Positions 29,073-36,883 of a stretch of 38,714 bases of DNA are shown piece by piece. Position numbers and translations under genes: made by a program. Under the pieces are notes generated by a model. It did no database searches, was not told where the DNA came from, and saw nothing but the letters and a program-made list of their open reading frames with translations. How positions within the stretch are numbered: position 1 is the stretch's first letter; each line of letters begins with the position of its first letter. The stretch is taken from assembly GCA_034440135.1 (NCBI GenBank), contig JAWXBP010000092.1:1-38714 (forward strand), written 5' to 3'. Source of the stretch: Planctomycetia bacterium (GTDB lineage: Bacteria; Planctomycetota; Planctomycetia; Pirellulales; JALHLM01).

Positions 29073-31283
29073 ATGGGTTTCCTTCACCTGGCATTACTCG
29101 GCGGGACGCTGCTGGCTGCGGCGCCGGTGATATTGCATTTGGTGATGCGGCAGCAACCGAAGCTGCTGGAATTCCCAGCGTTGCGGTTTATCCAACAGCG
29201 GCGCGAATCGAATCGCCGCCGGATGCGATTGCGCCACTGGCTGCTCTTGGCGCTGCGCGTGGCGGCCATCGTGCTGTTGGCCGCCGGGCTGGCGCGGCCG
29301 TTTGTGCGGACTTCGAGCGCTTGGATTGGCGATCGCGAGGCGCCGGTGGCCGCGGCGCTGGTGTTCGATACCTCGGCGCGGATGCAGTATCGCCAGCAGA
29401 ATCAGACGCGCCTGGAGCAAGCCCAGGAGATCGGCGAATGGCTGTTGCGGCAGTTGCCGGATGAAAGCCAGGCGGCCGTGCTCGATTCCCGGCCGGGGCC
29501 ACCGTCGTTTCAAGTGGATTTGGCCGCCGCGCAACAACGCGTTGCGCGCTTAGAAGTATCGGGCGTAACGCGCGGCGTGCCGGAGACGATTGAGGCGGCC
29601 GTGGAATTGCTTTCCCGCAGCGAACTGGAACGCAAAGAGATCTATTTGTTCACCGACCTGACGCAGGCTGCCTTTCCGACGGAGTCGCTGGCGACCGCTC
29701 GCAAGGCCGTGGAATCGCTCCCCGGCGCGGCGATCTATGTGATCGACGTTGGCGCCACGGCGCCGCAGGATTTTGCGCTCGGCCCGTTGGAACTGAACGC
29801 CGAGCGATTGCCGATCAATAAGCCATTGCGGCTAGGCGTCGAATTGCGCGCCGTGGGCGACGGCGGCGAACGCACCGTGGAATCGTATGTCCGCGACGTC
29901 ACCGGCAAGCTGCAATTGCGCGGGCGGCAATCCGCTTCGGTCACTGCGGGCGGCGCGTCGCGGATGGAATTTCTGCTCAGCGGCTTGCCTACTGGCGTGC
30001 ATCAGGGAGAGGTCCGCATCGCCGGCGCCGACGCCTTGTCCGCCAACGATGTGCGGTATTTCACCGCGGAAATTCGTCCGGCGCAACGGGTGCTGATCGC
30101 CACGGCGCCACCGGCGTTCGAAGACCGGGCGTTGATGTTGAGCGAGGCGCTTGCGCCCACGACGATGCGCGAGAATGGCAGTGCGCCGTTTACTTGCGAT
30201 GTCGTCTCCACCGAAGCGCTCGGCGAGATCCAATCGGAGGCGCTCGAAGGATACGCCGCCGTATTGTTGAATGATCCTCACGCCATGTCCGCGCCCGCCT
30301 GGCAGCGATTGCATGCGTATGCATTTGGCGGAGGCGGGATCGGCGTCTTCGTCGGTCCGTCGGCCGATCCGCTCGCCGAGTTCAATAGCGACGCGGCGCT
30401 CGATCTGCTGCCGGGTCGACTCGTGCGGCAGGCCCGTTACCCGGACGGCGACCTGTATCTCGCGCCGAACGTGTTCGAACATCCGTTGCTGGCGCCGTTT
30501 CGCTTGCGCGGCGGCTCGCTGCCTTGGATCGATTTTCCGGTCTTCCGGTACTGGCAATGGGAGATCGCCGCGAAAGACGTCAGCACGCTGATTCCATTCT
30601 CGAATGGCCAACCGGCGCTCTTGGAACGCATCATCGGCGACGGGCGAGTGTTGGCGCTTTCCACTCCCATTTCGCAGTCGCGTGAAGAATACGAGCACGA
30701 CGACACGCGTTGGAACTACGGCGCCGCGCCGTTGCCGTCGTTCGTGCTGGTCAATGAAATCGCGCTCTATCTCAGCGGCAATGCCGATGCGCATGTCAAC
30801 TATCTCGCCGGGCAGGACGCCGTGTTGCGGTTGCCGGCCGGCGCGAAAGTGGACACCGCATTGCTGACTACGCCGCGCGGCGAGCAATTCCGCGTGAATG
30901 CCAATCAGGCGGATCGGAATATCGCCATCGCCTCGGTGGAATATCCAGGGCATTTCCGTGCGAATGCCGGCGGCGAGGGCGCAAGCCTCGACCTCGGCTT
31001 CAGCGTGAATCTGGCCCCTGGTGATACCGAGTTGGTGCGGGCGGATCCGGAAGTGCTCAAGGGCTTATTCGGCGAGTCACCATTTCGACTCGCGCGCAGC
31101 CGCGACCAGATCAATCGCGAGTTGAGCCTCGGGCGCGTGGGGCGCGAGTTGTTTCCGTATCTCGCGATGCTCGTGGCCCTGATTCTCGGCATTGAGCAAG
31201 TGTTCGCGAATCGCTTCTATCGCGATCGCGCCGCCGTGAAGGAATTGCAGCCGACGCGGCCCGTCGAAGCCAGCGTCGCCTAG
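29073..31283 (+). CDS. BatA/aerotolerance-type membrane protein with degenerate VWA domain
   Basis: A 736-aa protein. The N-terminal BatA region has two membrane helices (about 5-24 and 55-77) around LLEFPALRFIQQRRESNRRR. The VWA-like domain (about 88-225) begins VFDTSARMQYR, where the canonical DxSxS reads D-T-S-A-R, so the metal site is probably lost. A beta-rich region and a glutamine-amidotransferase-like part (about 330-560, GYAAVLLNDPHAM...FGGGGIGVFVGPS) follow. A final membrane helix lies near 690-710 (ELFPYLAMLVALILGIEQVF). It is the third gene of the operon and is the envelope component that MoxR/DUF58 systems usually carry. The usual extra amidotransferase gene downstream is absent; an RRM gene follows. 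Confidence 0.87.
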   Translation: MGFLHLALLGGTLLAAAPVILHLVMRQQPKLLEFPALRFIQQRRESNRRRMRLRHWLLLALRVAAIVLLAAGLARPFVRTSSAWIGDREAPVAAALVFDTSARMQYRQQNQTRLEQAQEIGEWLLRQLPDESQAAVLDSRPGPPSFQVDLAAAQQRVARLEVSGVTRGVPETIEAAVELLSRSELERKEIYLFTDLTQAAFPTESLATARKAVESLPGAAIYVIDVGATAPQDFALGPLELNAERLPINKPLRLGVELRAVGDGGERTVESYVRDVTGKLQLRGRQSASVTAGGASRMEFLLSGLPTGVHQGEVRIAGADALSANDVRYFTAEIRPAQRVLIATAPPAFEDRALMLSEALAPTTMRENGSAPFTCDVVSTEALGEIQSEALEGYAAVLLNDPHAMSAPAWQRLHAYAFGGGGIGVFVGPSADPLAEFNSDAALDLLPGRLVRQARYPDGDLYLAPNVFEHPLLAPFRLRGGSLPWIDFPVFRYWQWEIAAKDVSTLIPFSNGQPALLERIIGDGRVLALSTPISQSREEYEHDDTRWNYGAAPLPSFVLVNEIALYLSGNADAHVNYLAGQDAVLRLPAGAKVDTALLTTPRGEQFRVNANQADRNIAIASVEYPGHFRANAGGEGASLDLGFSVNLAPGDTELVRADPEVLKGLFGESPFRLARSRDQINRELSLGRVGRELFPYLAMLVALILGIEQVFANRFYRDRAAVKELQPTRPVEASVA

Positions 31284-31332
31284 CGACTTTTCATCGCAAT
31301 TTCCCTGGCAATCGCGCACCGGCGACGCTAGT

Positions 31333-31363
31333 TTGACGGTGTATTGGTGATGTCACCTATAGA
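31333..31363 (+). promoter_or_regulatory. Candidate promoter of the RRM gene
   Basis: TTGACG (31333-31338), 19 bp, TATAGA (31358-31363). The spacing is longer than ideal; with a CCTATA box it would be 17. It lies 80 nt upstream of the GTG at 31444. Confidence 0.4.
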
Positions 31364-31443
31364 CAGTAGTTTGCATATCCGCCTATTTTTGCGTGGCGTT
31401 CCGCCGGAGCGCCGTTGGGCTATTTGTTTCGAGGACGTGGGAC

Positions 31444-31722
31444 GTGTCTTTCAAAATCTATGCGGGTAATCTGCCCTGGCTAGTAACGGATCAATCGCTA
31501 CGAGAGATATTCGAACCTTTCGGCGCCGTCCTGTCGGCGGAAGTTGTCATCGATCGCCGGAATGGTCGCGCCCGCGGCTTCGGGTTCGTGCGGATGGAGT
31601 CGGCGGACGTTGCCCAGAACGCGATTGCCGCACTTCACGGTATGAATTGGCACGATCGTCCGATTCGCGTCGCACCGGCGAAAGACTCGGTGGACGACCC
31701 ACCGGCCACTCCGGCTAGTTGA
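31444..31722 (+). CDS. RRM-type RNA-binding protein
   Basis: A 92-aa single RNA recognition motif with RNP2 KIYAGNL and RNP1 RGFGFVRM, plus the spacing and IYAGNLPWLVTDQSLREIFE start found in bacterial RRM proteins (cyanobacterial Rbp-like). The tail is short and Pro/Ala-rich rather than Gly-rich. GTG 31444 is chosen because the RRM fold starts there and GAGG lies about 10 nt upstream; a GTG at 31393 in the same frame would add 17 residues. Such proteins are often cold- or stress-inducible and bind single-stranded RNA. The targets are unknown. It lies between the batA gene and the Clp N-domain gene, both on the same strand. Confidence 0.9.
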   Translation: MSFKIYAGNLPWLVTDQSLREIFEPFGAVLSAEVVIDRRNGRARGFGFVRMESADVAQNAIAALHGMNWHDRPIRVAPAKDSVDDPPATPAS

Positions 31723-31757
31723 ATGCCTTTGGCAGGGCGGTAAAGTAGCGCGGTGAA

Positions 31758-31785
31758 TTGATCTTCGGGCCGCGATCAGGATAAT
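31758..31785 (+). promoter_or_regulatory. Promoter of the membrane-anchored Clp N-domain gene
   Basis: TTGATC (31758-31763), 16 bp, GATAAT (31780-31785). The predicted start near 31792 gives a 53-nt leader before the ATG at 31845. Confidence 0.5.
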
Positions 31786-31844
31786 GGGCAGCGAGAGCGC
31801 TGATCGCGGAACCCGTCTCCTCTTCGCCCGCCCGAGCCACGCTC

Positions 31845-32414
31845 ATGTACGAACGCTTCACGCCCCGCGCGCGTTGGGTCATGGAACAGGCCGGCCATGT
31901 GGCCAAACGCATGGAGCACGATTACATCGGCACGGAACATGTGCTGCTGGCGCTCCTCCAAGAGCGGCACGGTCACGCCCAACGCGTGTTCAAGCAACTG
32001 CTCACGGACTTGAAAAAAGTCGGTAAGGAAACGGAAAAACTGGCCGAGCGCGGTTCGCACAACATGGCGATCGGCAAGCTCCGGCAAACCTCGCACGTCA
32101 AAAACGTCGTGAAATGCGCTCAAGACGAGGCCCATGCCAGGCAATTGCCGCTAGTCGGCACGGCGATGGTGCTGCTAGGGTTACTTCAGGAAGAGGACGG
32201 CATCGCCGCGATGGTGCTCACGCAAAACAAGGTCACGCACCGCGGCGTCGGCTCGATCCTACAGACCATGTCCAGGTCCCACGTCGATCTGGCGAAGGAA
32301 GACAACGTCGCCGCCGGTTCGCTGCTCAAACAGCCATGGGCAATCGGCGCAATCGCTGTTGTGGCCGCGCTGGTTTTGATCGCTGGCGTGGGGAAGGCAC
32401 TTGGTTGGTGGTAG
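31845..32414 (+). CDS. Stand-alone Clp N-domain protein with C-terminal membrane anchor
   Basis: A 189-aa protein. Residues 1-145 are a ClpC-type N-domain with two repeats and begin MYERFTPRARWVMEQAGHVA, clearly paralogous to ClpC of this window (MYERFTDRARKVMQLANQEA); YIGTEHVLLALL matches YIGTEHVLLGLI. No AAA+ module follows. A helix (about 165-184, AIGAIAVVAALVLIAGVGKAL) would anchor it in a membrane with the N-domain in the cytoplasm. The N-domain binds adaptors such as ClpS, so it might capture adaptors or substrates at the membrane (inference). It has its own promoter, is 122 bp after the RRM gene and is convergent with the thioesterase over 20 bp. Confidence 0.9.
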   Translation: MYERFTPRARWVMEQAGHVAKRMEHDYIGTEHVLLALLQERHGHAQRVFKQLLTDLKKVGKETEKLAERGSHNMAIGKLRQTSHVKNVVKCAQDEAHARQLPLVGTAMVLLGLLQEEDGIAAMVLTQNKVTHRGVGSILQTMSRSHVDLAKEDNVAAGSLLKQPWAIGAIAVVAALVLIAGVGKALGWW

Positions 32415-32434
32415 CGGGCGATCGATGGTTCATC

Positions 32435-32866
32435 TCAAGTCGCTTCCGGCGGTCCGTCCGGAGCTACTTCAAAGGCCGCGAGGACGCGCGGGTGGATCCG
32501 CGTCGGCAACCGTGTGGCAAGATCGACGAACGCCCATTCGGTCGCCGCGGTGGCGAGCACCTTTCCATCACTAGCGCGCCGCATTTCATACCGACGAACC
32601 GAGCTGGCGCGTCGAAAAGACGCGACCCAGGTGAGCACGACGACTTCTTCCGCCGCGAACGCCGGCCGCAAGTACTCGATCTGATGCGAGCGCACGACGA
32701 ATACCGCACCAAGCTCTTCGTACGCCTTAGAATCCCAGCTCTGCGCCGTGGAATGCGCCACGGCGGCGTCGAGCATCCAACGCAGATAGACCAGGTTGTT
32801 CGCGTGCCCGAGGCGATCGATTTCGTCCGGCTGCACCGTAAGGCGATGGGAATAAATGGCGGGCAT
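32435..32866 (-). CDS. Hot-dog fold acyl-CoA thioesterase
   Basis: A 143-aa protein of the 4-hydroxybenzoyl-CoA thioesterase-like family. The family motif with a likely catalytic Asp is in DEIDRLGHANNLVYLRWM, followed by the long helix and a five-strand core (VVRSHQIEYLRPAFAAEEVV, RASSVRRYEMRRA, AATEWAFVDLATRLPTRI). It probably hydrolyses acyl-CoA in the cytoplasm as a homotetramer; the substrate cannot be read from sequence. The ATG at 32866 is supported by the conserved start. A 17-bp palindrome lies just upstream. Downstream it is convergent with the Clp N-domain gene. Confidence 0.87.
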   Translation of the reverse strand: MPAIYSHRLTVQPDEIDRLGHANNLVYLRWMLDAAVAHSTAQSWDSKAYEELGAVFVVRSHQIEYLRPAFAAEEVVVLTWVASFRRASSVRRYEMRRASDGKVLATAATEWAFVDLATRLPTRIHPRVLAAFEVAPDGPPEAT

Positions 32867-32869
32867 ACG

Positions 32870-32886
32870 TTCGCTAAGCTAGCGAA
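32870..32886. promoter_or_regulatory. Operator-like palindrome upstream of the thioesterase
   Basis: TTCGCTA-AGC-TAGCGAA is a perfect inverted repeat with 7-nt arms, starting 3 nt upstream of the ATG at 32866. It could be a repressor site or an mRNA hairpin that hides the start. It contains a TAGCTT on the minus strand that may be part of a -10 box. Confidence 0.4.
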
Positions 32887-32933
32887 TGCGGCCTCGCGAC
32901 GCCAGTTGCCTGATGCGGGCTTGAGAGGTAATT

Positions 32934-33028
32934 AGCCCGTAGCGCAATCCCAGAGGAATCGACGTCGGTGAGAGCTTCTGCATCTAGCTCTGATCGACGT
33001 CCACTCTCCCTCGCTGGCGCTACGGGCT
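32934..33028. repeat. Inverted repeat (AGCCCGTAGCGC), family F-like, at the end of the Calx-beta gene
   Basis: 12-nt perfect arms (32934-32945 and 33017-33028) flank 71 nt that contain a direct repeat ATCGACGTC. It lies just after the stop codon (33042-33044) of the minus-strand surface-protein gene, as other repeats do. Confidence 0.6.
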
Positions 33029-33041
33029 GGTGATGTACTGC

Positions 33042-36000
33042 TTACAGTACATCCAGCAGGAACTCGTCCTCGATGGCCAGGTCGTTGGCCGAAGCGTCTA
33101 CGACATCGAACGACAGCGAGATATCGAGGCTGCCGCCGCCGACGCGGAGGAAGTAATTGCTGCCGAGCGAGCCTGACGCCTGCAGCGCGGCGAAGCCGGA
33201 CGGCGTCGTCGTGGCGATCACGTGCATTTGGGCGTCGTACAACGTCATGTAGACCGGCCGCGACGTATTCGACGTGGCTTGCACATTGAACAAGCTGAAG
33301 CCGCGGTCGAAGGAGAACCACATGTCGCCGGCCGAAACGCTCAGTCCGGTGATCAGGCCGTCCGTCGGCGCCGAGCCCAGGAACAACCGCTTGACCAGGA
33401 ACTGTGAACGCAGCCCGCCTTCGCCGAAGTTGTTCCCGAACCCGTCGATGGATTCGCCCAATTCGATGTGGAACTCGTCGTTGAAACTGAGGCCGCCCTG
33501 CGTGCCGATGGCGTCGAGGCCGTCCGCGTAGAAGCCTGGCTGCACTTCGCGAATGATGTACCGCCCCGGCTGCAACCCCGGGAAGGTATATGACCCGTCT
33601 GGGCCGGTGATGGTCGACTGGAACACGGGCACTTGCAAGGCGACTCCCTGCAAGTCGATGAACACGTTCGCCAGGCCAGTTTCGCCAGCGTCCTTGACGC
33701 CGTTGTTGTTGCTGTCGAAGTAGGCATACCCGGAGAGACTGCCCGGCGAGATTTCGTCGTCCAGGATGGTCCCGACGCCGACCGCTTTGCCAATCAACAC
33801 GTTCGTCGCGTTGCCGAGTACCATTTGGAAGGTCTCATTCGGCTCGTCGACCAGATCGCCATTGATCCGCACGGAGATGGTCTTCACCAAATCTCCCGGA
33901 GCGAAATCGAGGGTGCCGGACGTGGGGACGAAATCAATGCCGCTCGTGGCCGATTCGCCGATGGTGGAGTATCCGATGCTGATCGGAATCTCCGACAGCT
34001 TTGACAGCGTGACGGTAAAGACAGCGGTCGTTTCGCCAGCGTTGCCTTCGACGATTTCGATGTCATTGATGTTCGCCGTCGGGGGCGTGGCTAGAATCGT
34101 GCCGACGCCCTCGGCGTCGGCGATCGGCACGCCGGTGGCGCTCGTCAATCGCAGCGTGAACGTTTCATCGTCTTCATCGACCGTGTCGGCTGCGATCGGA
34201 ATGCGAATTTCTTGGGTCAAAGCCCCTTCGGCGTCGAAGGTGATCGAGCCGGTAGTCGCGGCGTAATCGTCCGGCGCGATCGCCGTGCCATCCAACGTGG
34301 TGAAATTGACAACCACGTCGGTCAACGTGGTGTTCGAAAGCGTGACGGTAAAGACCGCTTCTCCACCTTCGACCACCGTGGCGTCGCTCACCGACACGCT
34401 CGGCGGCGGACCGATCTGCAGTACCGTGCCGACATACAACACCTGGCTCGGATCGATGGGATCGTCAATTCCGTAAACCAACACTTGGTTCACATCGACG
34501 TCGGCCGGATCAGCCACGAACCGCGCCACGCCGTTGGCCAGCGCCGTGAACTGCGTCCGGAACAACAGTTGTTCGTCCGGACCCAGGGGATCAATGCCGT
34601 CCAGCGCGCCCGCTTCGTCAATCAGGCCGGGTGTGCTGAAATCGCCCTTCTTGCCGTTGCCGTACTTCTCACCGAACTGGATTTCCTCAAACGTGCCGGC
34701 CTGCACGAGCAACTGTGGAAAAAACATGTCCAAATAGGCCTGAAACACGCCTTGGGCGTTCTCGCGGCGATCTTGCACATAGACTTCAACGAAGAAGTTT
34801 TCTCCCACCAAGGCATTGGTAGTCGGAGCGCCGTTCGTATCGGTGGCTGCAAAGCGGATGCGCACCAGGTCGCTCGGCGGGTCGAGGATTGTGCCGATGC
34901 CCTGGGCGTCGGCGATCGTGCCGGCCGATGGATTCGCCAGGTTGACAGCGAAAGTTTCGCCGGCGTCGGCGATGGCGTCGCTCAGAATCGGTACCAGGAT
35001 GGTCTTGCTGGTTTCGCCCGGCAGGAAATTTACCGTGCCGGTTGTGGCGGTGAAGTCGATCCCCGCCGTGGCGGTTTGGGCGAGGGTTGCATAGTCCACG
35101 TTGATTTGCACGCCCGCCGGCGCGGAGAGGGTCACGGTGAACGCCGCGTTCAGCGTGATATTGTGCCCTTCATTGGCGGTGGTGTCCGCAATGCTGATTG
35201 CCGGCGCCGTGTCGTCGTTGGTGATCGTGCCGACGCCGGTCCCGTCTTGAATCAACACGCCCACGCCGCCGCTGAGCGTGACGTTGAAGTTCTCGTTGTC
35301 TTCGAACAGCGTCTCGCCAACGATCGGCACGCTGATGGTCTTGCTCGTTTCACCCGCGGCGAACACGACTTCGCCATTCGTGGCGGTGAAGTCCGCGCCC
35401 GTTAAGGCGGTGCCGCTGCTGGTGGCGAAATTGACGCGTACTTCGGAGTCGCTCGCTTCCGCCAAGGTCACCGTGAACACTGCGTTGACCGTGCCGGCGT
35501 TGCCTTCGGCGATCGAAACGTCGTTGATGTTGACGGCGACGGGCGGAATCTCGTTGTCGATGATCGTACCGGCGCCGATCGCTTTGGTCACCGTGGCGTT
35601 GGTGACGTTCGTCAGATTGACAGTGAACGTCTCCGTCCCTTCTTGTGCCAGATCGCCGATGATCGGCACGCTGATGGTGATCGACTGCTCGCCTGTTTGG
35701 AACGTGAGCGTGCCAGACAGCGGGTTGAAGTCCTGGCCTGAAGTCGCGGTGCCGTTCACGGTGGCGAAATCCATCGTTACCGGCAACGTCGGCGGCGCCG
35801 ACAGCGAGACGGTGAACACCATTTGCTGCGTACCGTTGTCCCCTTCGGTGATCGTTTGATCGTCGATGCTGGCCGACGGGAACTCGCCGACGAGAAGAAT
35901 CGTGTTGACGAATTCGACTTCGGATGACGGTACGGGAGTGTCCGAGCCAAATACGAGAATGTCGTAACCATCGGTGTCGGCGGATTCAAGCGTGAACGTC

Positions 36001-36818
36001 GCCAGGCCGCCAGCGTCCGCATGGAACGGCAGAGTGAATTGCAGACGTTCCGTCGGCCCCAACGGGTTGAAAATGTCGGTTGCCGCGGAACCAATCTCAT
36101 TGACCAAGCCGAGCGTGGAAGTATTGCCGTCGAAGAACGTGCGGTAAAGCGGATCAAACGTCGTTGCCGAAATCGTGCCTTCGGCCGAAGCGACCGCCTG
36201 GTTGTACAGGATGTCCATGTAGGCGCTGAAGACGCCTTCGGCGTTTTCCCGCAGATCCTGCACGTAGCCGCGAATCTGGAAATCGGAATCGACGGGCGTC
36301 GTGGTGATGACGTTGCCGGCCACGTCCGTGGCTTCCAGGCGAATCCGCACTTGCTCGCCAGCCGCGGCGTTGATCTTGTTGATCACGCGCAGCGCGTCGA
36401 TCGGCGCGAGCCGGCCGTCGCCGTTGACGTCGATGTAGTTCGCCTTCTGATCCGCCAACGGCTGCACACCGTGCGGAACAACCGTGCCACCACCGCCGAT
36501 CGGAATGCCGAACCCGGGCGTGGGGGGCAACTGCCGAGGACCGCCGTCGTTCAATGCGTTGATGACGCGCAAGGCGTCGAGCGCCGTGATCCGCGTATCG
36601 CCGTTGACGTCCAATGGCTGCAGCGGATTCCGCCAGGAATCGAAGATCAGCGGCGCGTTATTGCCGCCGACGCCCGGGCCAACGCCGACGGCGGCCAGCA
36701 GCGAGCGCTCTTCGAGTTGTTCCACACCGGCAAAACGGCGTCCAGCAGCCGAACGGCCTTGCAGCGTTCCGAACGGGCAACGTGCCCGAGCGGACTTCCG
36801 AATCAATTGCTTCTTCAT
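33042..36818 (-). CDS. Large surface protein: dockerin pair, cohesin-like and Calx-beta domains, SdrD-B-like domain
   Basis: A 1258-aa protein. A basic N-terminus with VEQLEERSLLA (32-42) is the planctomycete LEPR-xLL-type export motif. Two dockerin-like EF repeats follow (DVNGDTRITALDALRVINAL at 70-89, and 130-150). A cohesin-like domain (about 157-312, VRIRLEATD ... VQDLRENAEGVFSAYMD) leads to three Calx-beta domains (about 315-423, 426-536, 538-647). A second cohesin-like domain (651-803), two more Calx-beta domains (806-911, 914-1021), an SdrD-B/collagen-binding-B type domain (about 1026-1132, GYAYFDSNNNGVKDAGETGL) and a unique C-terminus complete it. It is very poor in Cys and rich in Asp/Thr, as expected for a calcium-stabilised surface fibre. 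It lies 66 bp after the next surface-protein gene, in the same direction. Confidence 0.93.
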   Translation of the reverse strand: MKKQLIRKSARARCPFGTLQGRSAAGRRFAGVEQLEERSLLAAVGVGPGVGGNNAPLIFDSWRNPLQPLDVNGDTRITALDALRVINALNDGGPRQLPPTPGFGIPIGGGGTVVPHGVQPLADQKANYIDVNGDGRLAPIDALRVINKINAAAGEQVRIRLEATDVAGNVITTTPVDSDFQIRGYVQDLRENAEGVFSAYMDILYNQAVASAEGTISATTFDPLYRTFFDGNTSTLGLVNEIGSAATDIFNPLGPTERLQFTLPFHADAGGLATFTLESADTDGYDILVFGSDTPVPSSEVEFVNTILLVGEFPSASIDDQTITEGDNGTQQMVFTVSLSAPPTLPVTMDFATVNGTATSGQDFNPLSGTLTFQTGEQSITISVPIIGDLAQEGTETFTVNLTNVTNATVTKAIGAGTIIDNEIPPVAVNINDVSIAEGNAGTVNAVFTVTLAEASDSEVRVNFATSSGTALTGADFTATNGEVVFAAGETSKTISVPIVGETLFEDNENFNVTLSGGVGVLIQDGTGVGTITNDDTAPAISIADTTANEGHNITLNAAFTVTLSAPAGVQINVDYATLAQTATAGIDFTATTGTVNFLPGETSKTILVPILSDAIADAGETFAVNLANPSAGTIADAQGIGTILDPPSDLVRIRFAATDTNGAPTTNALVGENFFVEVYVQDRRENAQGVFQAYLDMFFPQLLVQAGTFEEIQFGEKYGNGKKGDFSTPGLIDEAGALDGIDPLGPDEQLLFRTQFTALANGVARFVADPADVDVNQVLVYGIDDPIDPSQVLYVGTVLQIGPPPSVSVSDATVVEGGEAVFTVTLSNTTLTDVVVNFTTLDGTAIAPDDYAATTGSITFDAEGALTQEIRIPIAADTVDEDDETFTLRLTSATGVPIADAEGVGTILATPPTANINDIEIVEGNAGETTAVFTVTLSKLSEIPISIGYSTIGESATSGIDFVPTSGTLDFAPGDLVKTISVRINGDLVDEPNETFQMVLGNATNVLIGKAVGVGTILDDEISPGSLSGYAYFDSNNNGVKDAGETGLANVFIDLQGVALQVPVFQSTITGPDGSYTFPGLQPGRYIIREVQPGFYADGLDAIGTQGGLSFNDEFHIELGESIDGFGNNFGEGGLRSQFLVKRLFLGSAPTDGLITGLSVSAGDMWFSFDRGFSLFNVQATSNTSRPVYMTLYDAQMHVIATTTPSGFAALQASGSLGSNYFLRVGGGSLDISLSFDVVDASANDLAIEDEFLLDVL

Positions 36819-36883
36819 GGTGTTCTTGCGCTAGGATGCCAGTTGCCTAGGTGGGCCCCAATCGCCCGGAGGCGAGGTGTCAA

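Noticed and set aside
34212-35405. 397-codon frame opposite the Calx-beta region
   Set aside because: Arises from repetitive Calx-beta codons; the sense product has clear domains.
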